32,930 bases of DNA from assembly GCA_008933025.1 (NCBI GenBank), contig WBXI01000019.1, forward strand, positions 1 to 32,930, written 5' to 3'. Numbering within the stretch: position 1 is the first letter of the stretch; every line of letters starts with the position of its first letter. The stretch is from Verrucomicrobiota bacterium (GTDB lineage: Bacteria > Verrucomicrobiota > Verrucomicrobiia > Limisphaerales > UBA9464). This document shows, in pieces, positions 19,901-27,984 of the stretch. Position numbers and translations under genes: made by a program. The notes beneath the pieces are model-generated. The model saw nothing but the letters and a program-made list of their open reading frames with translations, was not told the DNA's origin and made no database searches.

Positions 19901-20008
19901 CCCGGCTTTCTCCGAGTCGTAAGGTTCCGGAAACCCGGCGGCGACCGCGGCACGCACCGCCCACGCCAATGCGACCGCCACGGCTTGGATCCTCGGGACG
20001 GAGAACAT
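16937..20008 (-). CDS. PVC-type heme-binding CxxCH protein with N-terminal glucose/sorbosone-dehydrogenase-like propeller and HEAT-like repeats
   Basis: [90 protein letters not shown]...; C-terminal [63 protein letters not shown]. Start set at signal-peptide Met (20008) rather than 20335. Confidence 0.93.
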   Translation of the reverse strand: [1023 protein letters not shown]

Positions 20009-20183
20009 GCCGGCTTGCTTACCGCCCGACGCCGCGGGTCGCCAGCGCGAATCCACCGTCTTCCCCCGCGCCGGGCACGACGGGCCGGGCACCTTCCCTT
20101 GCGGCCGCGGCATCGGAATCCCGATCGGACGCCGTGGGAATATCGATGGACGCCCCGGCGGTTGCCTGCGGTAAAAGGAAGCC

Positions 20184-20657
20184 ATGCCAAACCGGAGCGA
20201 CCAGCAACAGCCAGGGAATGGGCCGGGACCGGACTCGCGCGGCGGCGACCGGAACCGCCGGGTGGGCTGGGCCTGTGCCGCGCTGGGGGCGCTCACCGGC
20301 TTGGTCATGGGCCTGTGGTCCTTCGACGGACCCATGCCGGTCCCCGGTTGGCTGGGCGACTACGGCTCCACGGCCCGGCGTTTGGCGCGGTTGGGCCACA
20401 TCGCCTTCTTCGGCATCGGCATCCTCAACCTGCTGTTGGCCCGGGAACTGGCTGTGACCGCGCTGGGGCGGCTTGGCCGGCGCGTGGCATCGACCGCGAT
20501 GAACCTTGGGAACGTGTTTCTCCCGTTGGTCCTTTTCGGTGCCGCCGTCTTCCCGCCGCTGAAATACCTCCTCCCGTTGCCGGCCGGTGCCGTGTTCCTG
20601 GCCCTCGTCCTCGCGGCCCTCGGTGCCGCGCCGACCCGGCATCCCGCCCGCGACTGA
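20184..20657 (+). CDS. Small polytopic membrane protein, function unknown
   Basis: 157 aa with hydrophobic segments VGWACAALGALTGLVMGLW, IAFFGIGILNLLLA, NVFLPLVLFGAAVFPPL, AGAVFLALVLAALGAA; 36 nt upstream of the acyl ligase on the same strand. Confidence 0.75.
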   Translation: MPNRSDQQQPGNGPGPDSRGGDRNRRVGWACAALGALTGLVMGLWSFDGPMPVPGWLGDYGSTARRLARLGHIAFFGIGILNLLLARELAVTALGRLGRRVASTAMNLGNVFLPLVLFGAAVFPPLKYLLPLPAGAVFLALVLAALGAAPTRHPARD

Positions 20658-20693
20658 AACCCAGCGCCGGGCAAACTCATTGAACACACGACC

Positions 20694-22355
20694 ATGAAAA
20701 CCTTGTGCGACGTGCTGCGGCAATCGGCCGAAAGGAATCCGGACGCGCCGGCGGTGGGTTGGACCCGCGCGTCGGGCGGCGGCGGCTTCACCTACCGGGA
20801 ACTCCACGGAGCGATGCGGACGGGTGCCGAGGCATTGCGCCGGGCGGATCTGCGGCCCGGGGACAAAGTATTGCTCCACTTGGACGCCCGTCCCGAATGG
20901 GCGGCGGCGTTGTTCGCGATCCTCGAAGCGGGGGCGGTGGCGGTGCCCATTCCCGCCGAGACCCCGCCGGAAATCGTGGCCCGGGCCGCGGCTTTCGCGA
21001 ATGCGAGGGCCGCCATCCTCGGTGAACGGACCCAGCGTGCCGCCGCCGGGTTGCGCGCCGTCCGCTGCATCGACGTGGAACGACTGGTCCGGCCGACGGA
21101 ACCGGAAAACGGGATCGGCGAGTGCCCCTCGACAAGCCCCACGACGACGGACCCCGGCCAATCGGGGACGGGGGACCTTCGGGCGCGGGACGACGACAAC
21201 GCGCTGGCAATCCTCGCGTTCACCTCCGGCAGCACCGACCAACCGCGCGCCGTCGAACTCACCCACGCGAACATCCTCGCCGACCTTCGCGGCCTGCTCG
21301 CCTTGCGGGAGGCGCGGCCGGGCGACGCCTTCCTCTCCATGTTGCCCCCGGCACATCTCTTCGAGACGACCGCGGGATTGCTCGGCCCCATCGCCTGTGG
21401 CGCCCGCGTGGTGTACCCGGGGTCCATCCTCCCCAACCGTCTCGCCGACGCGCTGCGGGAAGAACACATCACCCACGCCCTCTGCGTGCCGGCCTTGCTG
21501 GACGCCCTGCACGCGGAGGTCGTCGACGGATTGGTCGAAAGCGGCCACGCCGACGCGGCCCGGCGCGGCCAAAGCACGGCCGAGACCGCGCGGCGGATCC
21601 GGGAAGAATTGACCCGGGAAGACCTCGGGAAACTCCGCGACGTGGCGCGCGCGCGGGTGGGCGGCTCGCTCCACACCCTGATCGTGGGCGGTGCCGCGAT
21701 CGACCCGGCCTGGACGGAAATCGCCCTCGCGTTGGAGGTCCGGCTCGAGGTGGGCTACGGGCTTACCGAGGCCGGTCCGGTCGTGAGCATGGGTCTCGCC
21801 GCGGAATGCCCGGCCGGTTCCGTCGGCCGCCCCTTGCCGGGCATATCGGTCCGCGTCGATGCCCACCGCGAGATCCAGGTCCGGGGTGCCAATGTCACGC
21901 GGGGATACCATCGTAATCCCGCCGCCACGGCCGCCGCGTTCGACGACGGTTGGCTCAGGACCGGGGACCGGGGCCATCTGGACGCGAACGGATTCCTTTT
22001 CGTCACGGGCCGCATCAAGGAGGCGATGGTCGCCGCCAACGGCGAGACCGTGTATCCGGAGGAAGCCGAGGCGTATTATGGCAGCCCGCTGTTCTCCGAA
22101 TTCTGCGTTGCCGGCCTGCGCGGCCCCAACGGGAACGACGTGCCGGCGCTGTTCGCGGTGCCGGCTTCCCCCGATGTCCGGCAGGAGGCGCTGCGGGAAG
22201 CCTATGAAAACCTCCGGGCACTCGCGCCGCCGCGGTTCCGCGTGCAGCGATTCGTCCGCCTGGACCAACCCCTTCCCCGCACCGCGACCGGCAAGGTGCG
22301 CCGGCGAACCCTGGCCGCCGCCTGCGGGGCCAAACTGCAGGTCTCCGAAACATGA
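20694..22355 (+). CDS. AMP-dependent acyl/aryl-CoA synthetase or acyl-ACP ligase (ANL superfamily)
   Basis: MKTLCDVLRQSAERNPDAPAVGW..., A3-like AILAFTSGSTDQPRAVELTHANILADL, LPPAHLFETTAGLLGPIACGARVVY, EVGYGLTEAGPVVSMG, LRTGDRGHLDANGFLFVTGRIKEAMVAANGETVYPEEAE, PLPRTATGKVRRRTLA. Confidence 0.93.
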   Translation: MKTLCDVLRQSAERNPDAPAVGWTRASGGGGFTYRELHGAMRTGAEALRRADLRPGDKVLLHLDARPEWAAALFAILEAGAVAVPIPAETPPEIVARAAAFANARAAILGERTQRAAAGLRAVRCIDVERLVRPTEPENGIGECPSTSPTTTDPGQSGTGDLRARDDDNALAILAFTSGSTDQPRAVELTHANILADLRGLLALREARPGDAFLSMLPPAHLFETTAGLLGPIACGARVVYPGSILPNRLADALREEHITHALCVPALLDALHAEVVDGLVESGHADAARRGQSTAETARRIREELTREDLGKLRDVARARVGGSLHTLIVGGAAIDPAWTEIALALEVRLEVGYGLTEAGPVVSMGLAAECPAGSVGRPLPGISVRVDAHREIQVRGANVTRGYHRNPAATAAAFDDGWLRTGDRGHLDANGFLFVTGRIKEAMVAANGETVYPEEAEAYYGSPLFSEFCVAGLRGPNGNDVPALFAVPASPDVRQEALREAYENLRALAPPRFRVQRFVRLDQPLPRTATGKVRRRTLAAACGAKLQVSET

Positions 22356-22612
22356 ATCCAAAGGAACTTGAATCCGAATTGCGGGCCCTTCTGGCGGGGC
22401 GATGCCGACTGGACGTCTCGGACTTCGATCCGGACGCCGATCTGGTCCGCGAACTGGGCTTGGACAGCCTGGCGCGGCTGCGGTTGCTGGCGGCCGTCGA
22501 GCATCGACTCGAGGTCCGGTTCGAGGACGCCCGACTCGGCGAGATCCGGACCCTGCGGCAGTTGGCGGGAGCGGTCGCGGAAGCCATCAAAACGAAAGGG
22601 GGTGCCTCGTGA
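22352..22612 (+). CDS. Acyl carrier protein
   Basis: 86 aa MNPKELESELRALLAGRCRLDVSDFDPDADLVRELGLDSLARLRLLAAVEHRLEVRFEDARLGEIRTLRQLAGAVAEAIKTKGGAS; GLDSL phosphopantetheine site; ATGA overlap with ligase stop. Confidence 0.93.
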   Translation: MNPKELESELRALLAGRCRLDVSDFDPDADLVRELGLDSLARLRLLAAVEHRLEVRFEDARLGEIRTLRQLAGAVAEAIKTKGGAS

Positions 22613-23931
22613 ACATCGGGTTGATTGCAATGAGTGGCGTGCGGGTTCGCACGCGGGAGCTGGCGGAGCTCGGCGTCACGCTGCCCGGGTTCGTGAACCG
22701 GGGGAAAGTGATCGCCTCGCTCCCCAGTCTGGGACTCCTCACCGTCGCGGCACTCACCCCGCCGGACATCGACGTGGCCTACCGGGAAATCGGCGAGACA
22801 CGGCCCGACGACCCGCTGGAGAGGTTCGATCTCGTGGGCATCTCCTCGTTCACGGCGCAGATCGACGAGGCCTATGCACTGGCGGACCGGTACCGGGCCG
22901 CCGGCGTGCCCGTGGTCTTGGGCGGGCTGCACGTGAGCCTCATGCCCGACGAGGCGGCCCAGCATGCGGACAGCATCGTCCTCAACGGTGCCGAGGGCGC
23001 TTGGCCGCGATTGGTGGAGGACTTCCGCCGGGGACGGCTCAAGCCCCGCTACGAGGGTCTCCGGTCCGGCGTCTTCCAGGCCCCGAACCATGCCTTCCCC
23101 CGCTTCGATCTGTTGCGCGGCCGGCCCTACAACCGCCTCACCGTCCAGACGTCGCGCGGTTGTCCCATGGACTGCGAGTTCTGCGCCGCCAGCATCCGCA
23201 TCACCTCGGGCTTCCAGCAAAAGCCCGTCGAGCGGGTCGTCGCGGAAATCAAGGCCGCCATGGCCGTCACCGACCATCCGTTCCTCGAACTGGCGGACGA
23301 CAACACCTTCGTCAACAAGCGGTGGGGGAAGGAATTCCTGCGGGCGATCACGCCGCTGGGCGTGAGTTGGTTCACCGAGACCGACATCTCGGTGGCCGAC
23401 GACGACGAGTTGCTGCGGTTGTTGGCCGAAAGCGGGTGCCGCCAGATCCTGGTGGGGCTCGAAAGCCCGACCGAGGACGGTCTGGCCCGGCTCGATCCCC
23501 ACGATTGGAAACGCCGGCACTGCGCCCGGTATCTGGAGGCGATCGCCAGGATCCAGTCGCACGGCGTCACCGTGAACGGCTGCTTCATCCTCGGGCTCGA
23601 CAGCCAGACGCCGGAGGTCTTCCCACGGGTGCGGGACTTCGTCCGCGAGTCCGGGCTGCTCGAGGTGCAGATCACCGTGATGACCCCGTTTCCCGGCACC
23701 CCGCTGTACCGGCGGCTCGCCGCGGAAGGACGGTTGCTGCAGCCGCGCTACTGGGATCGGTGCACTTTGTTCGACGTCAATTTCCGGCCAAAGCACATGA
23801 CCGTGTCCGAACTGGAATCGGGAATGCGCTGGCTGTTCGGCGAGATCTACAACGACGCCGAGTGCGCCCGGCGCCAGCGGCACTACATGGAGTTGGTCAA
23901 GGCGCGGATGCCACGCGACGGCGCGGACTGA
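22609..23931 (+). CDS. B12-binding-domain radical SAM protein
   Basis: GTG start in a GTGA overlap with the ACP stop. MNIGLIAMSGVRVRTRELAELGVTLPGFVNRGKVIASLPSLGLLTVAALTPPDIDVAYREI...VPVVLGGLHVSLMPDEAAQHADSIVLNGAEGAWP (B12-like domain), then TVQTSRGCPMDCEFCAASIRI (CxxxCxxC), GGRP-like VNGCFILGLDSQTPEVF. Confidence 0.92.
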   Translation: MNIGLIAMSGVRVRTRELAELGVTLPGFVNRGKVIASLPSLGLLTVAALTPPDIDVAYREIGETRPDDPLERFDLVGISSFTAQIDEAYALADRYRAAGVPVVLGGLHVSLMPDEAAQHADSIVLNGAEGAWPRLVEDFRRGRLKPRYEGLRSGVFQAPNHAFPRFDLLRGRPYNRLTVQTSRGCPMDCEFCAASIRITSGFQQKPVERVVAEIKAAMAVTDHPFLELADDNTFVNKRWGKEFLRAITPLGVSWFTETDISVADDDELLRLLAESGCRQILVGLESPTEDGLARLDPHDWKRRHCARYLEAIARIQSHGVTVNGCFILGLDSQTPEVFPRVRDFVRESGLLEVQITVMTPFPGTPLYRRLAAEGRLLQPRYWDRCTLFDVNFRPKHMTVSELESGMRWLFGEIYNDAECARRQRHYMELVKARMPRDGAD

Positions 23932-23973
23932 GCAGTCCCCCTCGTCCATCCATCCGGACGCCGGCTTGGCTCA

Positions 23974-25068
23974 CTAGCCTCCCTCCGACGCTTCCCGTCG
24001 GCGCAACTGCCCGCACGCCGCGTCGATGTCGGGGCCGCGCGACCGCCGGAAATGCACCACGATCCCGTGCGCGCTCAGGATGCCGGCGAACGCGTCGGCA
24101 ACCGCCGGGAGCGACGGTTGGTAGTCGATCCCGCGCAGGCTCAACCCGGTGGAGTTGTACCGCAGCAGGTTGACGTGCATCCGGCGCGCCGCCAGCAACC
24201 CGACGAGGAGCCGCGCGTGTTCCGGCGAATCGTTCACCCCGGCCAACAGGCAATACTGGATGGTCACCGGCCGCCCGCGCCGCGCCTGGAACCGATCGGC
24301 CGCCGCCAGGATGTCGGCGATCGAATGGCGCCTGCCCATCGGCAACAAGCGACCCCGCGTCGCGTCGTCGGGGGCATGGAGCGACACCGCGAGGTGGATG
24401 TTCAGTCCGGTCGACGCGAGGGCATCGATCCCGGGCACGATGCCGACCGTGGAAACGGTGATCCCCCGCCAACCCACCCCGCCGAGCGCGTTGTCCGCGA
24501 TCCGCCGCACGGCCACCAGAACCGCGTCCAGATTGAGCAAGGGTTCGCCCATGCCCATGAAAACGAGGGTGCGAAGGGTCCGCCCGGCGGCGTGGGCTTC
24601 CCGTCGCAGCGCGACGAATTGCCCGACCATTTCCCCGGCGGTGAGATTGCGTTCGAACCCCGTCTTGGTCGTCGCGCAAAAATCGCACCCCATCGCGCAT
24701 CCGACCTGCGACGAAAGGCAGCCCGCCGCTCGATCCCGCCGAAAGTCGGGCATCAACACCGATTCCACGGTGCGGCCGTCGCCGAGTCGCAACAGCAGCT
24801 TGGTGGTCCCGTCGGCGGCGACCTGGCGCGCCGCCAGGGACGCCGCGCTGGGCGCGAGTTCCGCCTGCAGGCGCTCGTCGAGCCCACGGGGCAATCGAAC
24901 CGCGGCGTCGTCGCGCGCATCGTGCCCGCCGTAGTAGGCCCGGAGCAACCGCGCGGCGTGGCTGGGCTTGAAACCCCAGTCCGCGAACCGTCGCGCGAGG
25001 TCGGCCGGTTCGAAGTCGGCCAGCGCCGCTCGCCCGGCCGATGCCGATGGGGAATCGCCAGCGGTCAT
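23974..25068 (-). CDS. rlmN: 23S rRNA (adenine(2503)-C(2))-methyltransferase
   Basis: LSSQVGCAMGCDFCATTKTGFERNLTAGEMVGQF, TLVFMGMGEPLLNLDAVL, HLAVSLHAPDDATRGRLLPM, YCLLAGVNDSPEHA, IVVHFRRSRGPDIDAACGQL. Confidence 0.96.
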   Translation of the reverse strand: MTAGDSPSASAGRAALADFEPADLARRFADWGFKPSHAARLLRAYYGGHDARDDAAVRLPRGLDERLQAELAPSAASLAARQVAADGTTKLLLRLGDGRTVESVLMPDFRRDRAAGCLSSQVGCAMGCDFCATTKTGFERNLTAGEMVGQFVALRREAHAAGRTLRTLVFMGMGEPLLNLDAVLVAVRRIADNALGGVGWRGITVSTVGIVPGIDALASTGLNIHLAVSLHAPDDATRGRLLPMGRRHSIADILAAADRFQARRGRPVTIQYCLLAGVNDSPEHARLLVGLLAARRMHVNLLRYNSTGLSLRGIDYQPSLPAVADAFAGILSAHGIVVHFRRSRGPDIDAACGQLRRREASEGG

Positions 25069-25069
25069 G

Positions 25070-25582
25070 TCAGCATGCCTCCAGGATTTGGATCAGTCTT
25101 GCCAGCGCCGCCTCCACGCCCATCCCGTGGGTCTGCACGACCGCATCGGCATCGACCGGCGGTTCGAAGGCGTCCTGGGTCCCGGTCATGCCGCTCATCT
25201 TCCGGGCCGCTGCCTTGGCGTAGAGGCCCTTCACGTCGCGGGAGATGCAGGTGTCCAACGGACAGTGGATGTGAACGAGACGCAGGCGGTCGCCGAGGAT
25301 CCCCCGCACGAGTCGACGATGATGCTCTTTCGGGGTCACGAAGGCGCAAATCACCCGGCTTCCCTGCCGGTCGAGCAGTTGGGCGAGATGGGCGGCACGG
25401 CGGAGGTTCTCGCAGCGATCGGCATCGCTGAAACCGAGGTCCGCACAGAGTCCGGAACGGAGGTCGTCGCCGTCCAGGATCACGACCGGGTCCCCCACGG
25501 CACGCAGGTGTTCCCCCAGCGCCCGCGAGAGCGTCGTCTTCCCGGAACAGGGCAGTCCAAAAAGCCAGAGGACCGGTTTCAT
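25070..25582 (-). CDS. cysC: Adenylylsulfate kinase (APS kinase)
   Basis: MKPVLWLFGLPCSGKTTLSRALGEHLRAVGDPVVILDGDDLRSGLCADLGFSDADRCENLRRAAHLAQLL...VHIHCPLDTCISRDVKGLYAKA; P-loop GLPCSGKT and DGDDLR motif. Confidence 0.93.
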   Translation of the reverse strand: MKPVLWLFGLPCSGKTTLSRALGEHLRAVGDPVVILDGDDLRSGLCADLGFSDADRCENLRRAAHLAQLLDRQGSRVICAFVTPKEHHRRLVRGILGDRLRLVHIHCPLDTCISRDVKGLYAKAAARKMSGMTGTQDAFEPPVDADAVVQTHGMGVEAALARLIQILEAC

Positions 25583-25758
25583 GCGCGGCGTTGGCGGCTC
25601 GGGCGACGCCGCACGAACCTGCCCGACATGTCCGTGACAATGCGGTTGTCCTCCATGGTCAGGTGAATTTCATCGGCGACGAAGGCACGCCACTCGGTAG
25701 CAAGCCCGCTCGAAGGCTGGCAAGCCGGGATCAGGAACTCCATGGAGAAGCTCCGGGA

Positions 25759-25790
25759 TTTCTTCCGGGACGCCGGCATCCCGGAAGAAA
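25759..25790. repeat. Perfect 12-bp inverted repeat with 8-nt spacer
   Basis: TTTCTTCCGGGA-cgccggca-TCCCGGAAGAAA; arms exactly complementary; in the intergenic region between cysC and the pseudopilin gene. Confidence 0.9.
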
Positions 25791-25916
25791 GGTCGGTCGC
25801 GACGACGTCGGCAGGCGCCCCGGTCCATCCGGAAGGCACAAACGGGATTTACAGGATCCCCTTCCGCTAGGAGCCTTTCCCGAGTCTCCTAGCCAGCATC
25901 GCCTCCTTGGCTCGCC

Positions 25917-26654
25917 ATGAAGCAACGTCGACATCCCGGAACCGCTTTCACCCTGATCGAGTTGCTGGTGGTCATCGCCATCATCGCGATCCTCGCCTCC
26001 ATGCTCCTGCCGGCGATGTCGCGGGCCAAAGCCAAGGCCCAGCAAACGCGTTGTCTCAGCAACCAACACCAGATCGGCATCGCCTACCACATGTACGTGG
26101 ACGACAACGCCGACTCCTATCCCGCCCAGTGGGGTTGGGGCGCCGGCGGCGGGAAAAAGGGCACGTACAAACTCGATGCCGGCGTGGCCTTGTCTTTCGG
26201 CGTTTCCATCGACCCGACCAACCGCCCGCTCAACCGCTACACCAGCACGACCGAGCTCTACCGGTGTCCGGCGGACAAGGGCGACGAGGAATACCAGGCG
26301 AAGCACTGCTTCAACGAGTACGGCAACAGCTACCTGCCCCAGTTCCAGCACGACTCGTTCCGGGTGAAACACGTGGCCGGGGACCTGAAGGCGACCAAAG
26401 GCACCTACGAGGCCACGCCGATCAAGGGGAGCGAGGTCGGGAAAAGTCCCGCGAACAAGATCGTCCAGGGCGACTGGACGTGGCATGCCAACCGCGACGT
26501 CAACGATCCGCGGAGCAATTGGCACAACTACAAGGGCCAGGCCCGCTACAACATGTTGTTCGGCGATGCCCACGTGGAATTCTTCCAGTTTCCCAAGGAA
26601 ACCCCGACTTGGCTCGCCGCCCCGCCGCCCGACCCCGGCTTCCGTTGGTGGTAA
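25917..26654 (+). CDS. Type IV pilin-like/pseudopilin with prepilin N-terminal methylation motif
   Basis: [71 protein letters not shown]...[14 protein letters not shown]. Confidence 0.93.
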   Translation: MKQRRHPGTAFTLIELLVVIAIIAILASMLLPAMSRAKAKAQQTRCLSNQHQIGIAYHMYVDDNADSYPAQWGWGAGGGKKGTYKLDAGVALSFGVSIDPTNRPLNRYTSTTELYRCPADKGDEEYQAKHCFNEYGNSYLPQFQHDSFRVKHVAGDLKATKGTYEATPIKGSEVGKSPANKIVQGDWTWHANRDVNDPRSNWHNYKGQARYNMLFGDAHVEFFQFPKETPTWLAAPPPDPGFRWW

Positions 26655-26661
26655 GAGTCCC

Positions 26662-27516
26662 TCACTCGACCCACGCCCAATCCCAGGGCCATCCCGACGA
26701 CCAACGGGGCTTGGCGTAGTTGAGATTCGGACCGGCGCGCTCGAACCGGTTCTGGTTCACCCATTCGGCATGCCCGTCGCTGAATGACTCGTTGATCCCC
26801 GCCGGCGAGTTATACACGTTCACGGTCCCCAGCGCCGGCACCGCACCCCGCGTCCCGTGATTCGACGTCCAGGCTTTCTGCGTCGGAAACACAAGGGTGT
26901 GGTCGCCGGTCAGCGGCCCGCCCGGGTCGGAAGATTTCGCCGGCGAGTTGGAACCGCGGAAACGCGGGTCCGGCAGCGCGCCGCTGCCGCGAAGGCCGGT
27001 GAGGATCATGTAATTGTCGACGTGCAACAGGCCCTTCTCGTCGAAGAGCCGCGGCGGGTCGCTCCGCGAGGGACACCGCCACGTCGTCGGAAGCGCCCGC
27101 TTGTTCTTGGCGTCGTCGGCAAATTGCGCGGCATTGCTCCGGACGCCGCCACCGGCCATGCCGTAGCTGATCAGTTTCAAGCCCTGGTCCCGGCTCATCA
27201 CGTACAGGGCGTCGAGATGCCACGCCGTGGTCTGGTCGGCCGTCGGAAACACATCGTGGTAGTCGTCCGCGTACATTTGGAACGCCAACCCCTGCTGTTT
27301 CAGGTTCGAAAGACACGCGATGCGCTGGGCCTTTTCCTTCGCGCGGGATAGCGCCGGCAACAGCATGCCCGCCAGAATCGCGATGATGGCGATCACCACC
27401 AGCAGTTCGATCAGGGTGAACCCGGGCGGCCGCGCGGCCCGGCGGGCGCGGTGCCGAAGGGAGATCGGGCATTCCGGCCGTGGGATCCGGTGCGATGCGG
27501 CGTCGGGAGATTGCAT
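26662..27516 (-). CDS. Type IV pilin-like/pseudopilin with prepilin N-terminal methylation motif
   Basis: ...[66 protein letters not shown]...[22 protein letters not shown]. Exact start uncertain. Confidence 0.92.
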   Translation of the reverse strand: MQSPDAASHRIPRPECPISLRHRARRAARPPGFTLIELLVVIAIIAILAGMLLPALSRAKEKAQRIACLSNLKQQGLAFQMYADDYHDVFPTADQTTAWHLDALYVMSRDQGLKLISYGMAGGGVRSNAAQFADDAKNKRALPTTWRCPSRSDPPRLFDEKGLLHVDNYMILTGLRGSGALPDPRFRGSNSPAKSSDPGGPLTGDHTLVFPTQKAWTSNHGTRGAVPALGTVNVYNSPAGINESFSDGHAEWVNQNRFERAGPNLNYAKPRWSSGWPWDWAWVE

Positions 27517-27749
27517 GCGAAGCGCGGTGCCCGCGGGAATCCGGAACGGAGACGACGTCGTCGTTCCTGCATTTCCACGGGATTGACGTCGTGTTTATCG
27601 CCCCCGGGGTCGGGAGGCAAGGCCGGCCACCGAGGCCAAGGAAGAGAATGGCGTGCCTCCAAGCGGCCTTCGCCCCGCCCAATTCCATTTCCCCGACGCA
27701 TGCCGGCAGGTCCGGTCGGGGATTTGACGCCATCAAAACCGGACGGGGA

Positions 27750-27917
27750 CAGGGCTGGGAACACCGGGGCGTGGGAGCTGCCTTCAAGAGTGCCCTGGCG
27801 ACGATCCTCGGGTGGGATTCCGACCGCGTGACCGTCGGGTAGGGCGAGTTGATTGAATCCGACGGCAAACCAGAGCTGCATGCGGCTCTTGATGCGGCGG
27901 GATTCTCAATTGCATGA
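27750..27917 (+). pseudogene. Possible decayed heavy-metal-associated (HMA)-like domain
   Basis: Frame of ORF 27480..27842 read through its TAG: ...WEHRGVGAAFKSALATILGWDSDRVTVG*GELIESDGKPELHAALDAAGFSIA*; pattern resembles an HMA domain lacking the CxxC. Weak, by-eye only. Confidence 0.2.
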
Positions 27918-27984
27918 CTCATCGTCGCAGTAGGGTTTCGCCCCATAGAAACAAAGCTTCGCTCTCACGCAGCATCACTCCCGT

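Noticed and set aside
16830-19964. 1044-aa minus ORF overlapping the PVC heme protein
   Set aside because: Gly/Arg-rich alternative frame without motifs; the 16937..20335 frame carries the conserved domains.
20360-22361. 780-aa and shorter minus ORFs antisense to the acyl ligase operon
   Set aside because: Shadow composition; the plus-strand genes carry intact ANL, ACP and rSAM motifs.
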